Below, one piece after another: positions 1 to 7,342 of a DNA stretch of 8,418 bases. The translations under genes were made by a program, and so were the position numbers. Numbering within the stretch: position 1 is the first letter of the stretch; every line of letters begins with the position of its first letter. The notes beneath the pieces are model-generated. The model did not search any database. It was not told the origin of the DNA and saw only the letters and a list, made by a program, of their open reading frames with translations. The stretch comes from Sphingomonadaceae bacterium (GTDB lineage Bacteria; Pseudomonadota; Alphaproteobacteria; Sphingomonadales; Sphingomonadaceae): positions 1 through 8,418 of the forward strand of contig JACDGO010000071.1 of NCBI GenBank assembly GCA_013821585.1, in the 5' to 3' direction.

Positions 1-499
1 GGTTTGCTGTTTTGAGAACGTGCCGCAAGGTAATGATCTCGTGGTGCATCGTTGAGCGCGATGGCCGCTTGGGCAGGCCGGTCTTTTTGTCGATCCGCGA
101 TGTCATCCGGTGGACGCGATACTCCTGGACGAAGCCGGGGGTTATATCCGTCACCACACGATCTCCCATGAATGGGAGCAAATGAACGCGGAGGCGCATC
201 GCTAGGCTCTCGATATATTCCTTGTTGCGCTCGCCCTGCGTTATGATTTCATACTCGTTGACGAAATGCTCGGCCGCTTTGCGGAAAGTAACGCCCTCTT
301 TCAGCTCCCCCGCGCGATACTTCCCCATCAGGCCAAGATACCAATCGCGCGCGACGTCCTTGGCGCGAGAGAGGCTGTCCTCCTTGGTCGAGGTCCGTCG
401 CTGTTGTCCGGCGATTGAGCACGAGCACTGCCACACCGGACTGTTAGGCCGCATGTAGAGCTGGACCTTATTGTCCAGTAGCGAGTGCCGCGCCGACAT
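1..499 (-). CDS. Tyrosine recombinase/integrase, N-terminal part (runs off left edge)
   Basis: An open frame starts at an ATG (497-499) and stays open for 166 codons to the window edge, so the 3' part with the catalytic domain is outside. The first 50 residues have the look of the N-terminal arm-binding domain of phage/ICE integrases: LYMRPNSPVWQCS, then RRTSTKEDS, then a basic helix. Residues of about 70-165 look like the SAM-like core-binding domain, with phrases such as LRVHLLPFMGDRVVTDI and MHHEIITLRHVLK. By family knowledge the protein would cut and rejoin DNA at an att site. It is not the same gene as the integrase at 2834-4070; the two differ throughout this part. A truncated tRNA-Leu lies about 117 bp upstream, the usual place for an att site. 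No strong ribosome binding site is visible; a weak CGGA lies 8-12 bases upstream. Confidence 0.8.
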   Translation of the reverse strand, partial: MSARHSLLDNKVQLYMRPNSPVWQCSCSIAGQQRRTSTKEDSLSRAKDVARDWYLGLMGKYRAGELKEGVTFRKAAEHFVNEYEIITQGERNKEYIESLAMRLRVHLLPFMGDRVVTDITPGFVQEYRVHRMTSRIDKKTGLPKRPSRSTMHHEIITLRHVLKTAN

Positions 500-560
500 C
501 GTGCAATCCGATGCTATTTTGTGCTAGCAGTGCGCTAGCTCATCCAATTGCAAGAATGGG

Positions 561-594
561 CCTAAATACGCCGTATTTCAAGGGTTTATTTAGG
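561..594. repeat. Overlapping palindromes between integrase start and tRNA fragment
   Basis: A 15-bp palindrome, AAATACG-C-CGTATTT, is nested in a larger inverted repeat with 8-bp arms (CCTAAATA at 561-568 and TATTTAGG at 587-594). It lies some 60-95 bp upstream of the left integrase start and just left of the truncated tRNA-Leu. Position and symmetry suit an operator or an integrase/excisionase arm site, but this is inference. The surrounding stretch is AT-richer than the genes. Confidence 0.4.
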
Positions 595-615
595 GCATCG
601 GAGCGCCAAAATCGC

Positions 616-654
616 TTTTGAATCCAGCGCGTCTACCAGTTTCACCACGCTCGC
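616..654 (-). pseudogene. 5' half of tRNA-Leu(CAA), cut at the anticodon loop
   Basis: Read on the minus strand from 654, the 39 bases fold as the 5' half of a bacterial leucine tRNA. They comprise acceptor strand GCGAGCG, linker TG, a D arm with the leucine-typical CTGGTAGACGC, anticodon 5' strand CTGGA and loop TTCAAAA with anticodon CAA. After the loop the sequence departs abruptly: the expected 3' anticodon strand (TCCAG), long variable arm, T arm and acceptor are absent. Integrases often recombine within a tRNA anticodon loop, and tRNA-Leu(CAA) (leuX in E. coli) is a known island site. I therefore read this as an att half-site or a disrupted tRNA gene, next to the integrase at 1-499. It cannot give a functional tRNA as it stands. 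Confidence 0.72.
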
Positions 655-982
655 ACACCTGCATCGCCCCCCGATAGACGCGCCCGACTTTGACTTACAC
701 AGAGTTGGACGCTCTCATTCCCAAAGTCTGCGAGATTGTACTTTCGGCTTTACGCCCAAATTCGGTCGTTCGATCAGTCACGACGAGATCCTAAAAGCTG
801 CTGTTTGTACAGCAGTCTTTCGACGGCAGCTTCGCGCACAGATCGCTCAGGATTTTAGCTTTGCGTCTATAGACGCGCGTTGCAGATGGTTGGGTGTCGT
901 CTGCGAAATGACAATGCATCTCGCTGGTCGGGAGCTTTTCCCCCGGGGCCATAGGGCTCTTTTGATCTGCTGAGATGCCGAT
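655..982. other. Gene-free stretch left of fic
   Basis: No convincing coding frame, tRNA or insertion sequence is visible in these 328 bases on either strand. The short open frames have no recognisable protein character. There is no clear hairpin-plus-T-run terminator for the fic gene; the best candidate near 930-965 pairs poorly. The stretch may be native upstream sequence of the broken tRNA-Leu or a decayed element boundary. Confidence 0.4.
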
Positions 983-2458
983 CTACGTCCTGATGTATCT
1001 GAGCTTCGCACCCTCGCGTTCCGCAAAAGCATTCGATTCTTCGAGCATGGCGCGGGCACCGTCAAAGGTGCCCCAATCAATCGAGCCGGTGTAGTTTTGA
1101 GCGATGTCGAGCATCCGGATCAACGGCGTGGTGAGGCCGTTCTTGGAAAAGGCCTTAAGCGCGCCGAGGTAATCGGTGCGATAGGCGGTCGGGATGATGA
1201 TGCGCTCCTGTCCCGCTGCGACCAGCTCGGCGTTCATCATGATGCGGGCAGTACGCCCGTTGCCGTCCGCGAAGGGATGCACTTCGCTGACGATGATCAT
1301 CATAAACACAGCGCGCTGGAAGGGTTCTTCCAAGGCACGGTAAAACTCAAAGCCTCGCTCAAGAGTGCCGTTCACAAGGTCGGGGGCGACAAAGTTGGTA
1401 TTGCCCGCCTGATTGATCTTGGTCTTGTAGCCACCGGGGTTCTTGTCGGGTCGTGCCTGCATGATGGTGGCATGACGACGACGCATGATCGCTTCAAATT
1501 CCTCGCTGCTCGCTGGCAGGGTGCTCATGTCCGCTGCATCGGAAACGATGCGAAAGGTGCCGAGCACATCATGGGCATCTTCTGGCCTTTCGGTCGGGAT
1601 TGCGCCCTCGAAGACGATCTCGCGGGCCTCGCCCACGCTGAACTCGGTGCCTTCGATGAAATTCGAGAAATAGGCCTCGAAGAACGCCAGATTAGTTGTG
1701 GCCTCGCCCGCCACAGCCGACGCAGGGCGCGGCGTGGGAATGGCTTCGCGCAGCGCCCCGAACAATGCTTCGAATAGGGTCAGGCGGTCGGGATCGTAGG
1801 GATGCCCTGCGGCCCGCGCTTTGCCGACGGCGCTTTCGGTTTTGGCTTCTCGCGTGCCAAGGAAAGTCCCGATCAGGTCATTCAGCGCCTCGCACTCGGC
1901 CTCAAGCTTCAGGTCCGTTGCAATCGCGCGCGCATCATCGCGCAGCTTGTTGAGCGCGCTTTCGCCCTGGCCGCGCAAGAGCGCGTCAAGGCGCTGTTCC
2001 AGTTCGTCGCGCGTCAGTGTGCGCGGCACCCGCCCGCCGCGCGCGCGCGACGGTTTCATGTTCTCAAGGTAGGCGCGCGGCGTCGATGTCAGCCGTGCGC
2101 CGCCGATGAATGGCTTGTCCGTTTCGATCGCACCCCTGCCTTGGCGGGGACGCAGGATCAGTCCGGGAAGCTGCGTCTCGGTCGTCTTTTCGGAAATGAG
2201 AAAGACAGAGCCATCCTCGGCGGGCTTGTTTTCAAGGGCGGTGCGATCTGTGATCAGGGCGTCGGGATAGTAGCTGGTGATCAGGTGATACCAGTTTCGT
2301 CGCACAAGCCGCTCGGGATTCTCAATCAGATTGCGGGTATAGAGGCGCGAGCCGATCTTGCGCAGCTCGCCACGCTCGACAGCCTCATACACTGCCTTGG
2401 ATATGGCCGTGTTGGACACGAAGACCTCTGGGTAGGTGGCGGCGGAAAATTCGGACAT
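983..2458 (-). CDS. Fic-domain protein with AbiEi-like winged-helix N terminus
   Basis: The 491-residue protein carries the complete Fic active-site motif HPFADGNGR at 394-402, with catalytic His394. By family knowledge such enzymes transfer AMP, or another nucleotide part, onto target proteins. A class II-type inhibitory motif, SNFIEG (265-270, fitting S/TxxxEG), precedes the catalytic core, so the enzyme is probably self-inhibited. Residues 8-60 look like a winged helix of the kind found in AbiEi-family antitoxins (GELRKIGSRLY wing). Residues 66-110 (ALITDRTAL, VFLISEK, LPGLILR) resemble the segment after it. Hence the protein joins a DNA-binding part to a possible toxin. The ATG at 2458 is preceded by AAAGG at 8-base spacing. 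No partner antitoxin gene is adjacent. Two 43-bp repeats lie upstream and could be its operators (inference). The C terminus ends in a basic RYIRT. Confidence 0.88.
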   Translation of the reverse strand: MSEFSAATYPEVFVSNTAISKAVYEAVERGELRKIGSRLYTRNLIENPERLVRRNWYHLITSYYPDALITDRTALENKPAEDGSVFLISEKTTETQLPGLILRPRQGRGAIETDKPFIGGARLTSTPRAYLENMKPSRARGGRVPRTLTRDELEQRLDALLRGQGESALNKLRDDARAIATDLKLEAECEALNDLIGTFLGTREAKTESAVGKARAAGHPYDPDRLTLFEALFGALREAIPTPRPASAVAGEATTNLAFFEAYFSNFIEGTEFSVGEAREIVFEGAIPTERPEDAHDVLGTFRIVSDAADMSTLPASSEEFEAIMRRRHATIMQARPDKNPGGYKTKINQAGNTNFVAPDLVNGTLERGFEFYRALEEPFQRAVFMMIIVSEVHPFADGNGRTARIMMNAELVAAGQERIIIPTAYRTDYLGALKAFSKNGLTTPLIRMLDIAQNYTGSIDWGTFDGARAMLEESNAFAEREGAKLRYIRT

Positions 2459-2484
2459 TAAGGGTGCCTTTCGGCCTCATTGTA

Positions 2485-2527
2485 CCGAATTTTATAGACT
2501 TAAGAAAGAAAAATTCCGAAAAAGTCC
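2485..2527. repeat. 43-bp repeat, copy A (fic-proximal)
   Basis: This is one of two equal-length copies (31 of 43 positions identical) lying upstream of fic. The conserved blocks are CCGAATTTT at the left end, TTAAGA near the middle and AAATTCCGAAAAAG at the right end; the spacers between them vary while keeping their length. The right block includes the short palindrome TTCCGAA. The copy begins 27 bp from the fic start codon, so it overlaps the likely promoter. A regulatory role is inferred. Confidence 0.55.
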
Positions 2528-2590
2528 ACTTTAAGGATATGCGAAATGGCGGGAAAAGGCAGATAAGGGTTGGAGTAACAGGCCAAATTG

Positions 2591-2633
2591 CCGAATTTTT
2601 CTCATTTAAGAGCCGTAAATTCCGAAAAAGCGC
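2591..2633. repeat. 43-bp repeat, copy B
   Basis: This is the second copy of the fic-upstream repeat, same orientation, starting 106 bp after the start of copy A (about ten helical turns). It has the same three conserved blocks with exactly kept spacing. The phasing would suit two dimers of one regulator on one face of the DNA, possibly the winged helix of Fic itself; this is inference. Confidence 0.5.
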
Positions 2634-2833
2634 TGCTTATCGCTCAAAGTCCGGGGGGCTAGCCTCGCAAGCCACGTGCGCCATCGGAGCCCGATGCCGC
2701 GCTGCCTGTTTTTGTGATGGTGGCACGCCGCCTCTCCAGGCTGCGTTCAAAAGACCGCCATCTTCATGGCTGACAAGTGGGAGCGTCATCTGCCGCTCTG
2801 ACGATGAAGAGCGCCAGGGGCACACGTCTGATG
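2634..2833. other. Spacer downstream of the integrase, no gene recognised
   Basis: Together with the repeat-bearing part this makes a 375-bp gap between fic and the integrase stop. Frames spanning it on both strands lack recognisable protein features and a good ribosome binding site. No strong terminator for the integrase is seen. Confidence 0.35.
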
Positions 2834-4070
2834 TCAGGTAGTCCGTTTGAACTTCTTCGTCCGCAGCTCCTTTGCCTGCATCACGGTCAGCACATGGCTA
2901 TAGTGCTTCTCGATGTAGGTGATCGAGGTCCCCATGTTCTTGGCGAGTATGTGGACCGGTATTCCGGACAGCAGGCACTGGGTGCAATAAAAATGCCGCA
3001 GGCTGTAAACCGTTCTACGCTTGCCCCAGCGGTCGTCCAGGAGTTTCAGCCTGGTCAGGACGCTGGCAAAGGTTTTGTTGAAATTCTCCACCGGCTTGCC
3101 GTCGTAACCGCCGAACACGAGATCGTCGGGCTCGCTATGACGCGAGAGTTTCCTGAGCCGGTCCAGATAGGCTTGCGTGCCCTCACGGCAAACGACGGTG
3201 CGCTCGCCGGTTTTGGTCGTGGGAGCGACCTCCACGACAAGCGCGGGTTTATTTTCGACGTCCTTTTCTATCCGCAGGTCTCGCCAACATAGCTGGCGGG
3301 CTTCGTTCGGACGAAGACCCGAGTTTGCCATGAAGAGGAGATAGTCGCGTAGCAGCTCACGCTGGTAGCGGTGCATTGCGTTGGGGCCGGAGCGGTGGAG
3401 CCGGCCGCCACCATCTTCAGCGGTCGAGACCATGCCCTCTTTGACCCACTCGCGCATGAAGGTGTAGACCTTCTTCCACTCGCCCTCATCGAAGGTCGGC
3501 CGGCGCTCTACCCCTTTGGTGTGCTTGACCTTCGTGGCCTTCACCCAGGGTTCGCGCTTCACAAAGCCGATGCGCTTGCCCCAGCGGAATATCTGCCGAA
3601 GCATCCCCGCTTCCATGTCCAGGGTCTTCTGGGCGGGAATGCGAGCGGCATTCGATGGGATGTCCTCGTCCTCCTCCCACTTCGCGGGATTGTGAAAGTT
3701 GATGCGCCAATCCCAATATTGCTCGACGAAGGCGTCGGGCATGTCGTTGACGCGGGCATCGCCGAAATAGGGGGTGAAGTATTTTTCGGACATGAATTTG
3801 TGCAGCCGCTGTCGGTGGACCGACAGCCCGCTCTCGTGCGCGGTGTAGAAGCGTTTCCAGAGTTCCCTGAATTTGAGGTTGCCGGAAACCCTCACATCCA
3901 TACCGAGCTTCTGCTCGGCCCGGAGTTCGTAGAACATGTCTTCGGCCTGGTTGAGGGCGGTCGGTAAGTCCCGCGTTTTCAGGGAGCGGATGACGTAGCC
4001 GCTGACGCCGGGCACCTTAAGGCGAGCCTTGGTAGACCTGCTGGCTGGTGTCGCCGCGGCGGTACACCAT
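2834..4070 (-). CDS. Tyrosine recombinase/integrase with apparent 5' frameshift
   Basis: The main frame (393 residues from a GTG at 4015) is a tyrosine recombinase with Arg235 in SGLRPNEAR, Lys268 in TKTGERT, Arg340 in YSLRHFY and the nucleophile Tyr372 in EKHYSHV. Usual histidines are replaced by Tyr337 and by Thr363 in MGTS, as I recall from alphaproteobacterial relatives. The GTG has no ribosome binding site. Upstream, an ATG at 4070 with GGAG five bases before it reads MVYRRGDTSQQVYQ, the expected N terminus, in the other frame. The main frame then supplies ARLKVPGVSGYV. Skipping one base near 4027 would join them into 411 residues. Either the gene is mutated, the sequence has an error, or a +1 shift operates. 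It starts 19 bp left of the 193-bp att repeat and reads away from it, so rpsI is its likely target. Confidence 0.85.
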
Positions 4071-4088
4071 GATGGCTCCGTCCCGGAG

Positions 4089-4281
4089 GCGGTGAGCCTG
4101 CTGATAGAAGCTCTCGCTCAACGCCCATCTCCACGAAATCTGAGAAGGAACTGTGCAAAACGCTAACTGGAACCGGCGGAAAATCAAGTGCTTGTAAAGA
4201 GCCTGTGAATGCGAAAACAGACGCTTAACATACGTTAAGCGTCTGTTTTAATTAGATAAATTGATGAGTAAGAGTTAGCGC
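4089..4281. repeat. 193-bp direct repeat, left copy (att site, inner)
   Basis: This aligns without gaps to 7674-7866 (177 of 193 identical). It contains a copy of the rpsI 3' flank: the last Arg codon and stop (GCGCTAA on the minus strand), the downstream spacer and a terminator hairpin, then about 125 bp reaching almost to the integrase start. Homology stops at 4281, just inside the rpsI coding end. I read it as an att site left by integrase-mediated insertion. The crossover is probably within the identical segment around GCGCTAACTC. Confidence 0.85.
4214..4249 (-). terminator. Duplicated rpsI-type terminator ending the hipBA operon
   Basis: A perfect 16-bp stem (AAAACAGACGCTTAAC) closes a four-base loop; its A and T tracts would make it work in both directions. 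It lies inside the left att repeat. The TAA stop of the small ORF (4235-4237) is inside the stem, so it would terminate the hipB-hipA-PIN-ORF transcript. Confidence 0.8.
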
Positions 4282-4510
4282 GCGAGACATGCTGGCCGTT
4301 GAAGAAGGTCGAACCCCTATATGGTTCGATCGACTCCGGCGTCACGATGGCCAGGAGATCGATTGCGCCTTCATTATGCTGCTCTGCGAGAGCGGCTATC
4401 GTCGGATCATCGTCCTTGAACCAGTGGCGGCCATATTGGTTGAAGATGGCGTCGAGCAGCGTGTCGGCGCGGGCGTGGGCGACGATCTCGGCGGCAAGGT
4501 CAGCACTCAT
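4235..4510 (-). CDS. Small coupled hypothetical protein with att-encoded C terminus
   Basis: A 91-residue protein that I do not recognise. The start codon overlaps the stop of the PIN-like gene as ATGA (4507-4510), so translation is probably coupled; a longer in-frame start upstream lies within that gene and is less likely. The N-terminal part is acidic and helical (MSADLAAEIVAHARAD), followed by GRHWFKDDDP. There is no signal peptide or membrane segment. Its last 16 or so residues, from ANSYSSIY onward, are read from the 193-bp att repeat, that is from the rpsI stop region and terminator in another frame. The C terminus is therefore dictated by the integration site and may replace a longer original end. 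As the last cistron of a toxin-like operon it could be an antitoxin or accessory protein, but this is unproven. Confidence 0.6.
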   Translation of the reverse strand: MSADLAAEIVAHARADTLLDAIFNQYGRHWFKDDDPTIAALAEQHNEGAIDLLAIVTPESIEPYRGSTFFNGQHVSRANSYSSIYLIKTDA

Positions 4511-5677
4511 CGGACTGCCCCCAGCGTTTCGACATAATCGACTGCCTCGGCTACAGTCGCGCGGACAGGGCACCGGAAACGTCGATCAAGTGCAATATGT
4601 TTCTGCTCGATCATGGTCCGCAGCGGCTTTTCGGTGAAGAACGCGTCGCAATAGGCGAGCGCCGCCGCAGCATGACGGAAGTCCAGAAGGTCATGGGCGT
4701 CGAGACGCCGCTGGCGGTCCCAGCGGTTTGACGCGTGAAGCGCAGCCTCGATCGCCAAGCTCGGAAGTCGCCCTGGCTCCGTGCCCTTATCGAGCTCGGC
4801 GGCAATGACCGCCGCGAGCATGTCGAGGATGGCGCGCCACTCATCCGACCCGGAGGGAGGAGCAACGATACCGAGACGGCATTCGAGCCGCTGTGTGACC
4901 TCCCTCAACGTGGTATCGAAGCAGCCAGCCACGCCTCGCACTTCCGCCTTCACCGCTTGCCGAAAACTTCGTAGTTCATGGGCATGAGCGTCATTTTCGG
5001 CGATCAGTCGAGCCGCGGCCGCTTCCAATTCGTCATTCGAGGGAACGGGGGACGCGTCGATCGTATCGACGATCATCGTGAGACTGGCCTCCCACGTCTC
5101 GTCGAACACACCCTTCTGGATCGCGAGTGCAACATCGTGCGGCACGAAATCGGGCGGCACGCGATGGAGGACACCGAGGGCATATGAGGCCTTCGACCAG
5201 ACCAGCGCGTCGAGCGAATGCACATCGTGGCCGAGCCGCTCGTGAAAATGATGGGCGACCTCGGTCGCCATGCGTGTTTCGGGATCGGCGAGGCAGTAGC
5301 CGAGACTGAGCTCGTCCATCAGCTGCGCAGTGGCGCGTCGGGTGTGCAAATCCTGCTGATTGAACAGTTCGATGAACGCGCTTTCGCTCAGTGGGCAGAG
5401 CAACCGCCCCGCGACCACGCCATCCCTGAGCGCTGTCAGCAGCCTGACTGCGGCTGGCGAGCCAATACCCTTTTTCCGCCTTCCTGAGCTGAATCCAGAA
5501 ATTGGTATCGAGATAGATTTTCGTTCGGGTCTCAATCGCTGCGGCGGCAGCGATCCTCCGCGCGCGGACATGGGAGTCGAGCGAGATTTGCCCCTCTTCA
5601 AGAAGCCGGTCGAGCGCTGCGCCGCGGAGTGATTTTTGGGTTTTAGGATCGCTTCCTTGCGAGCTTTTGGGGTTCAA
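4507..5677 (-). pseudogene. PIN-like nuclease, apparently split by a one-base frameshift
   Basis: Two overlapping frames give one 389-residue protein if one base is skipped in the A5G3 run (minus strand) at 5468-5475. The first frame supplies IYLDTNFW with the first PIN aspartate (Asp57). The second supplies Glu99 (LSESAFIEL), a large helical middle, Asp326/Asp329/Asp332 in RLDAHDLLDF and Asp344 in YCDAFFTE. These fit the acidic metal site of PIN-fold RNases, with a long insert compared with the 130-residue VapC type. The second frame read alone from 5601 has a low-complexity N terminus without the first aspartate, so it is not the native start. The start is TTG at 5677 with AAGGAG about 13 bases before it, 44 bp after hipA. 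The last bases overlap the next ORF (ATGA). The gene may be inactive, mis-sequenced or frameshift-expressed. Confidence 0.7.
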
Positions 5678-5721
5678 GCGAGCGGCCTGGTCTCCTTAAT
5701 CTGATTTGAGATTCGTCGCGT

Positions 5722-7005
5722 TCACGAAGCGCGCCGCGCTGCCCCGCGCTCTTCATGCTCGAACGCTTCGGCGAATTGGTCGAGCTCGACATCGTCCATG
5801 CCGAGCGAACGGCCGCCCTCGCGCCACCCGGCGACCGCCGCCTCGACCTCGCCCAATATTTCCTTCGCGCGCGCCGGGGCGATCCGGAAATATGCGATCG
5901 ACGACATCAGCGCTTCGATCGACGCTTGCGGGCCGGTCTCCTCGCTGATCCATGTTTTGAGCTCGCGCAGCCGCTCCGGGAACGGGTTGACGTCGAACGC
6001 CGGCGACAAGCGCCACTGGCCGCGGTCGGCGTGAAGAAATCCATGGTTGAGAAGATGGTCGTCGACATTGGTGATCAGAATCGAGAACGCGATCCGCCGC
6101 CAGAGCTGCTCGATATCTTCGTTGGGCGACGCGCCATGCTGGCGCAAGGCATCGACGATCTCGGTATAGCTATGCTCGGCCTGGTCATCGGCCTCCAGGC
6201 CCAGCATGGTCGCGGCCGACACATACATAAGCCGGCCGCCGGCCTCCGCACGATCGAATCGGCGGATCAAAGCAACGGACAGGCCGTCGCTGTCGATCAG
6301 ACTGGCCGAAGCGGCATCAATCCCGGCCTTGGCCGCCAGATGGAGCGCCAGCACCTCGCCTTTGGTGACCGCCCTTTCGTCTCTTATGCTCGGAAACTTG
6401 CCGATCGAGAGCCGGCCTTCCTCATCGACCACTGTGCATTTGGGCCGCAGCCCGCCAACCGACGTGCCCCGACCGCGAAGATAAGCGAGGTCGGCGGCGG
6501 TCTCGGTATTGTTCTCGACGGCCCGGCTTGCCGCGAGCAGATGTCGAAGCTCGATTAGCGGCGGCGCGGTGCGCCTTCCGTCCTCGGTCGCCCGGCGAAA
6601 CACGCCCTCCTCGTCTTCGAACCTCAGCGCACCGATCCGGCTGACATCGTCGACGGCCAGCAGGAAATCCATGTCATTGAGGCGCCGAGCCTCGACCGCG
6701 TCGCCGATGCGCTGCGCCTCTTGGCGGCGTTTGGCATGATCGCGGTGGATGACACGCTTGCTCCAGCCATCAGGCTCGGTGTCCGCGATCGCCCCGTGGA
6801 AGACGGAGCCGTCCCGAGCCTTGGCGTGGAATTGGGGGCCGGTGACCATCGGCAATGACGGGTCGATCGCGAAGCCATCGGGCGCATTGAGCCAGTCGGC
6901 TTCATATTCGAAGGCCGCGTTCTCCCGGCCCCCCTGTTGATTATAATGGAGGATGCCGATGCGGCGCGGCTCCTCGCCGAGATGGACCGCGATCGTGCGT
7001 CTCAT
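5722..7005 (-). CDS. hipA: HipA-type serine/threonine kinase toxin
   Basis: This 427-residue protein has the two-part HipA layout: an N-terminal subdomain (residues 1-110, starting VHLGEEPRRIGIL) and a C-terminal kinase domain. A glycine-rich loop, RGRGTSVGGLRPK (177-189), corresponds to the ATP-binding and autophosphorylation loop. The catalytic segment NVDDHLLNHGF places Asp315 and Asn320 five residues apart, and Asp338 lies in LSPAFDVNP. The spacing matches Asp309, Asn314 and Asp332 of E. coli HipA. By family knowledge HipA phosphorylates a translation factor or tRNA synthetase (GltX in E. coli) and halts growth; the substrate here is unknown. The start overlaps the hipB stop as ATGA, so the antitoxin is made first and translation is coupled. 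All key kinase residues are present and the frame is intact. Confidence 0.92.
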   Translation of the reverse strand: MRRTIAVHLGEEPRRIGILHYNQQGGRENAAFEYEADWLNAPDGFAIDPSLPMVTGPQFHAKARDGSVFHGAIADTEPDGWSKRVIHRDHAKRRQEAQRIGDAVEARRLNDMDFLLAVDDVSRIGALRFEDEEGVFRRATEDGRRTAPPLIELRHLLAASRAVENNTETAADLAYLRGRGTSVGGLRPKCTVVDEEGRLSIGKFPSIRDERAVTKGEVLALHLAAKAGIDAASASLIDSDGLSVALIRRFDRAEAGGRLMYVSAATMLGLEADDQAEHSYTEIVDALRQHGASPNEDIEQLWRRIAFSILITNVDDHLLNHGFLHADRGQWRLSPAFDVNPFPERLRELKTWISEETGPQASIEALMSSIAYFRIAPARAKEILGEVEAAVAGWREGGRSLGMDDVELDQFAEAFEHEERGAARRAS

Positions 7006-7334
7006 AGGGAGCTTGGTATCTTCCTAGTCCGCACCCGCTGCGGGATCCGTCTTTCGTCGAGCAGCAAGCCGATATCGTCTCCGCCCGGGTCGAGCAGGTC
7101 GCCGAGCTTGTCCGAGGCGCCAAGCACGAATAGCGCCATCGCATAAATGCCTATTCCGGCGTTCGGATCGCCCTTCTCGACGCGAAGATAGGTGCTTTTC
7201 GCGACGCCGAGCCGTTCCGCCATCATGATGACCGTCAGGCTCCGCTTCTTACGAGCCAGGGCGATGTCGCGCCCGAGCTTCTCAAGCGAGCGACGCGCCT
7301 TGGCGGGAAGGGTATCGGCAACGGTCGATCTCAT
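7002..7334 (-). CDS. hipB: HipB-like XRE-family antitoxin/repressor
   Basis: A small DNA-binding protein of 110 residues from the ATG at 7334, or 118 from the ATG at 7358; a third ATG lies at 7346. A Cro/C1-type helix-turn-helix is seen in LGRDIALARKKRSLTVIMMAERLGVAKSTYLRVEKG, in two parts: LGRDIALARKKRSLT, then MMAERLGVAKSTYLRVEKG. By family knowledge HipB binds and neutralises HipA and represses the operon. I prefer 7334 because it leaves the whole 13-bp-arm dyad (7343-7384) upstream of the coding region, where an operator belongs. None of the three starts has a strong ribosome binding site, so this choice is tentative. The stop overlaps hipA as ATGA. The tail (LLLDERRIPQRVRTRK) is basic, unlike the short hydrophobic-ended tail of E. 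coli HipB. Confidence 0.88.
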   Translation of the reverse strand: MRSTVADTLPAKARRSLEKLGRDIALARKKRSLTVIMMAERLGVAKSTYLRVEKGDPNAGIGIYAMALFVLGASDKLGDLLDPGGDDIGLLLDERRIPQRVRTRKIPSSL

Positions 7335-7342
7335 GATATGTC

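Noticed and set aside
2464..2841. Plus-strand 125-codon frame between fic and the integrase
   Set aside because: It runs over the repeats, has no recognisable protein features and begins right against the divergent fic start. It is probably spurious.
4507..5601. The long 364-codon frame taken alone as a complete gene
   Set aside because: Its first 40 or so residues are low-complexity and basic, while the other frame at the same place encodes the PIN LDTN motif. The frame is better seen as the 3' part of a frameshifted gene.
5698..5715. AATCT/AGATT hairpin between hipA and the PIN-like gene
   Set aside because: Five-base arms are too short to call a regulatory element or terminator.
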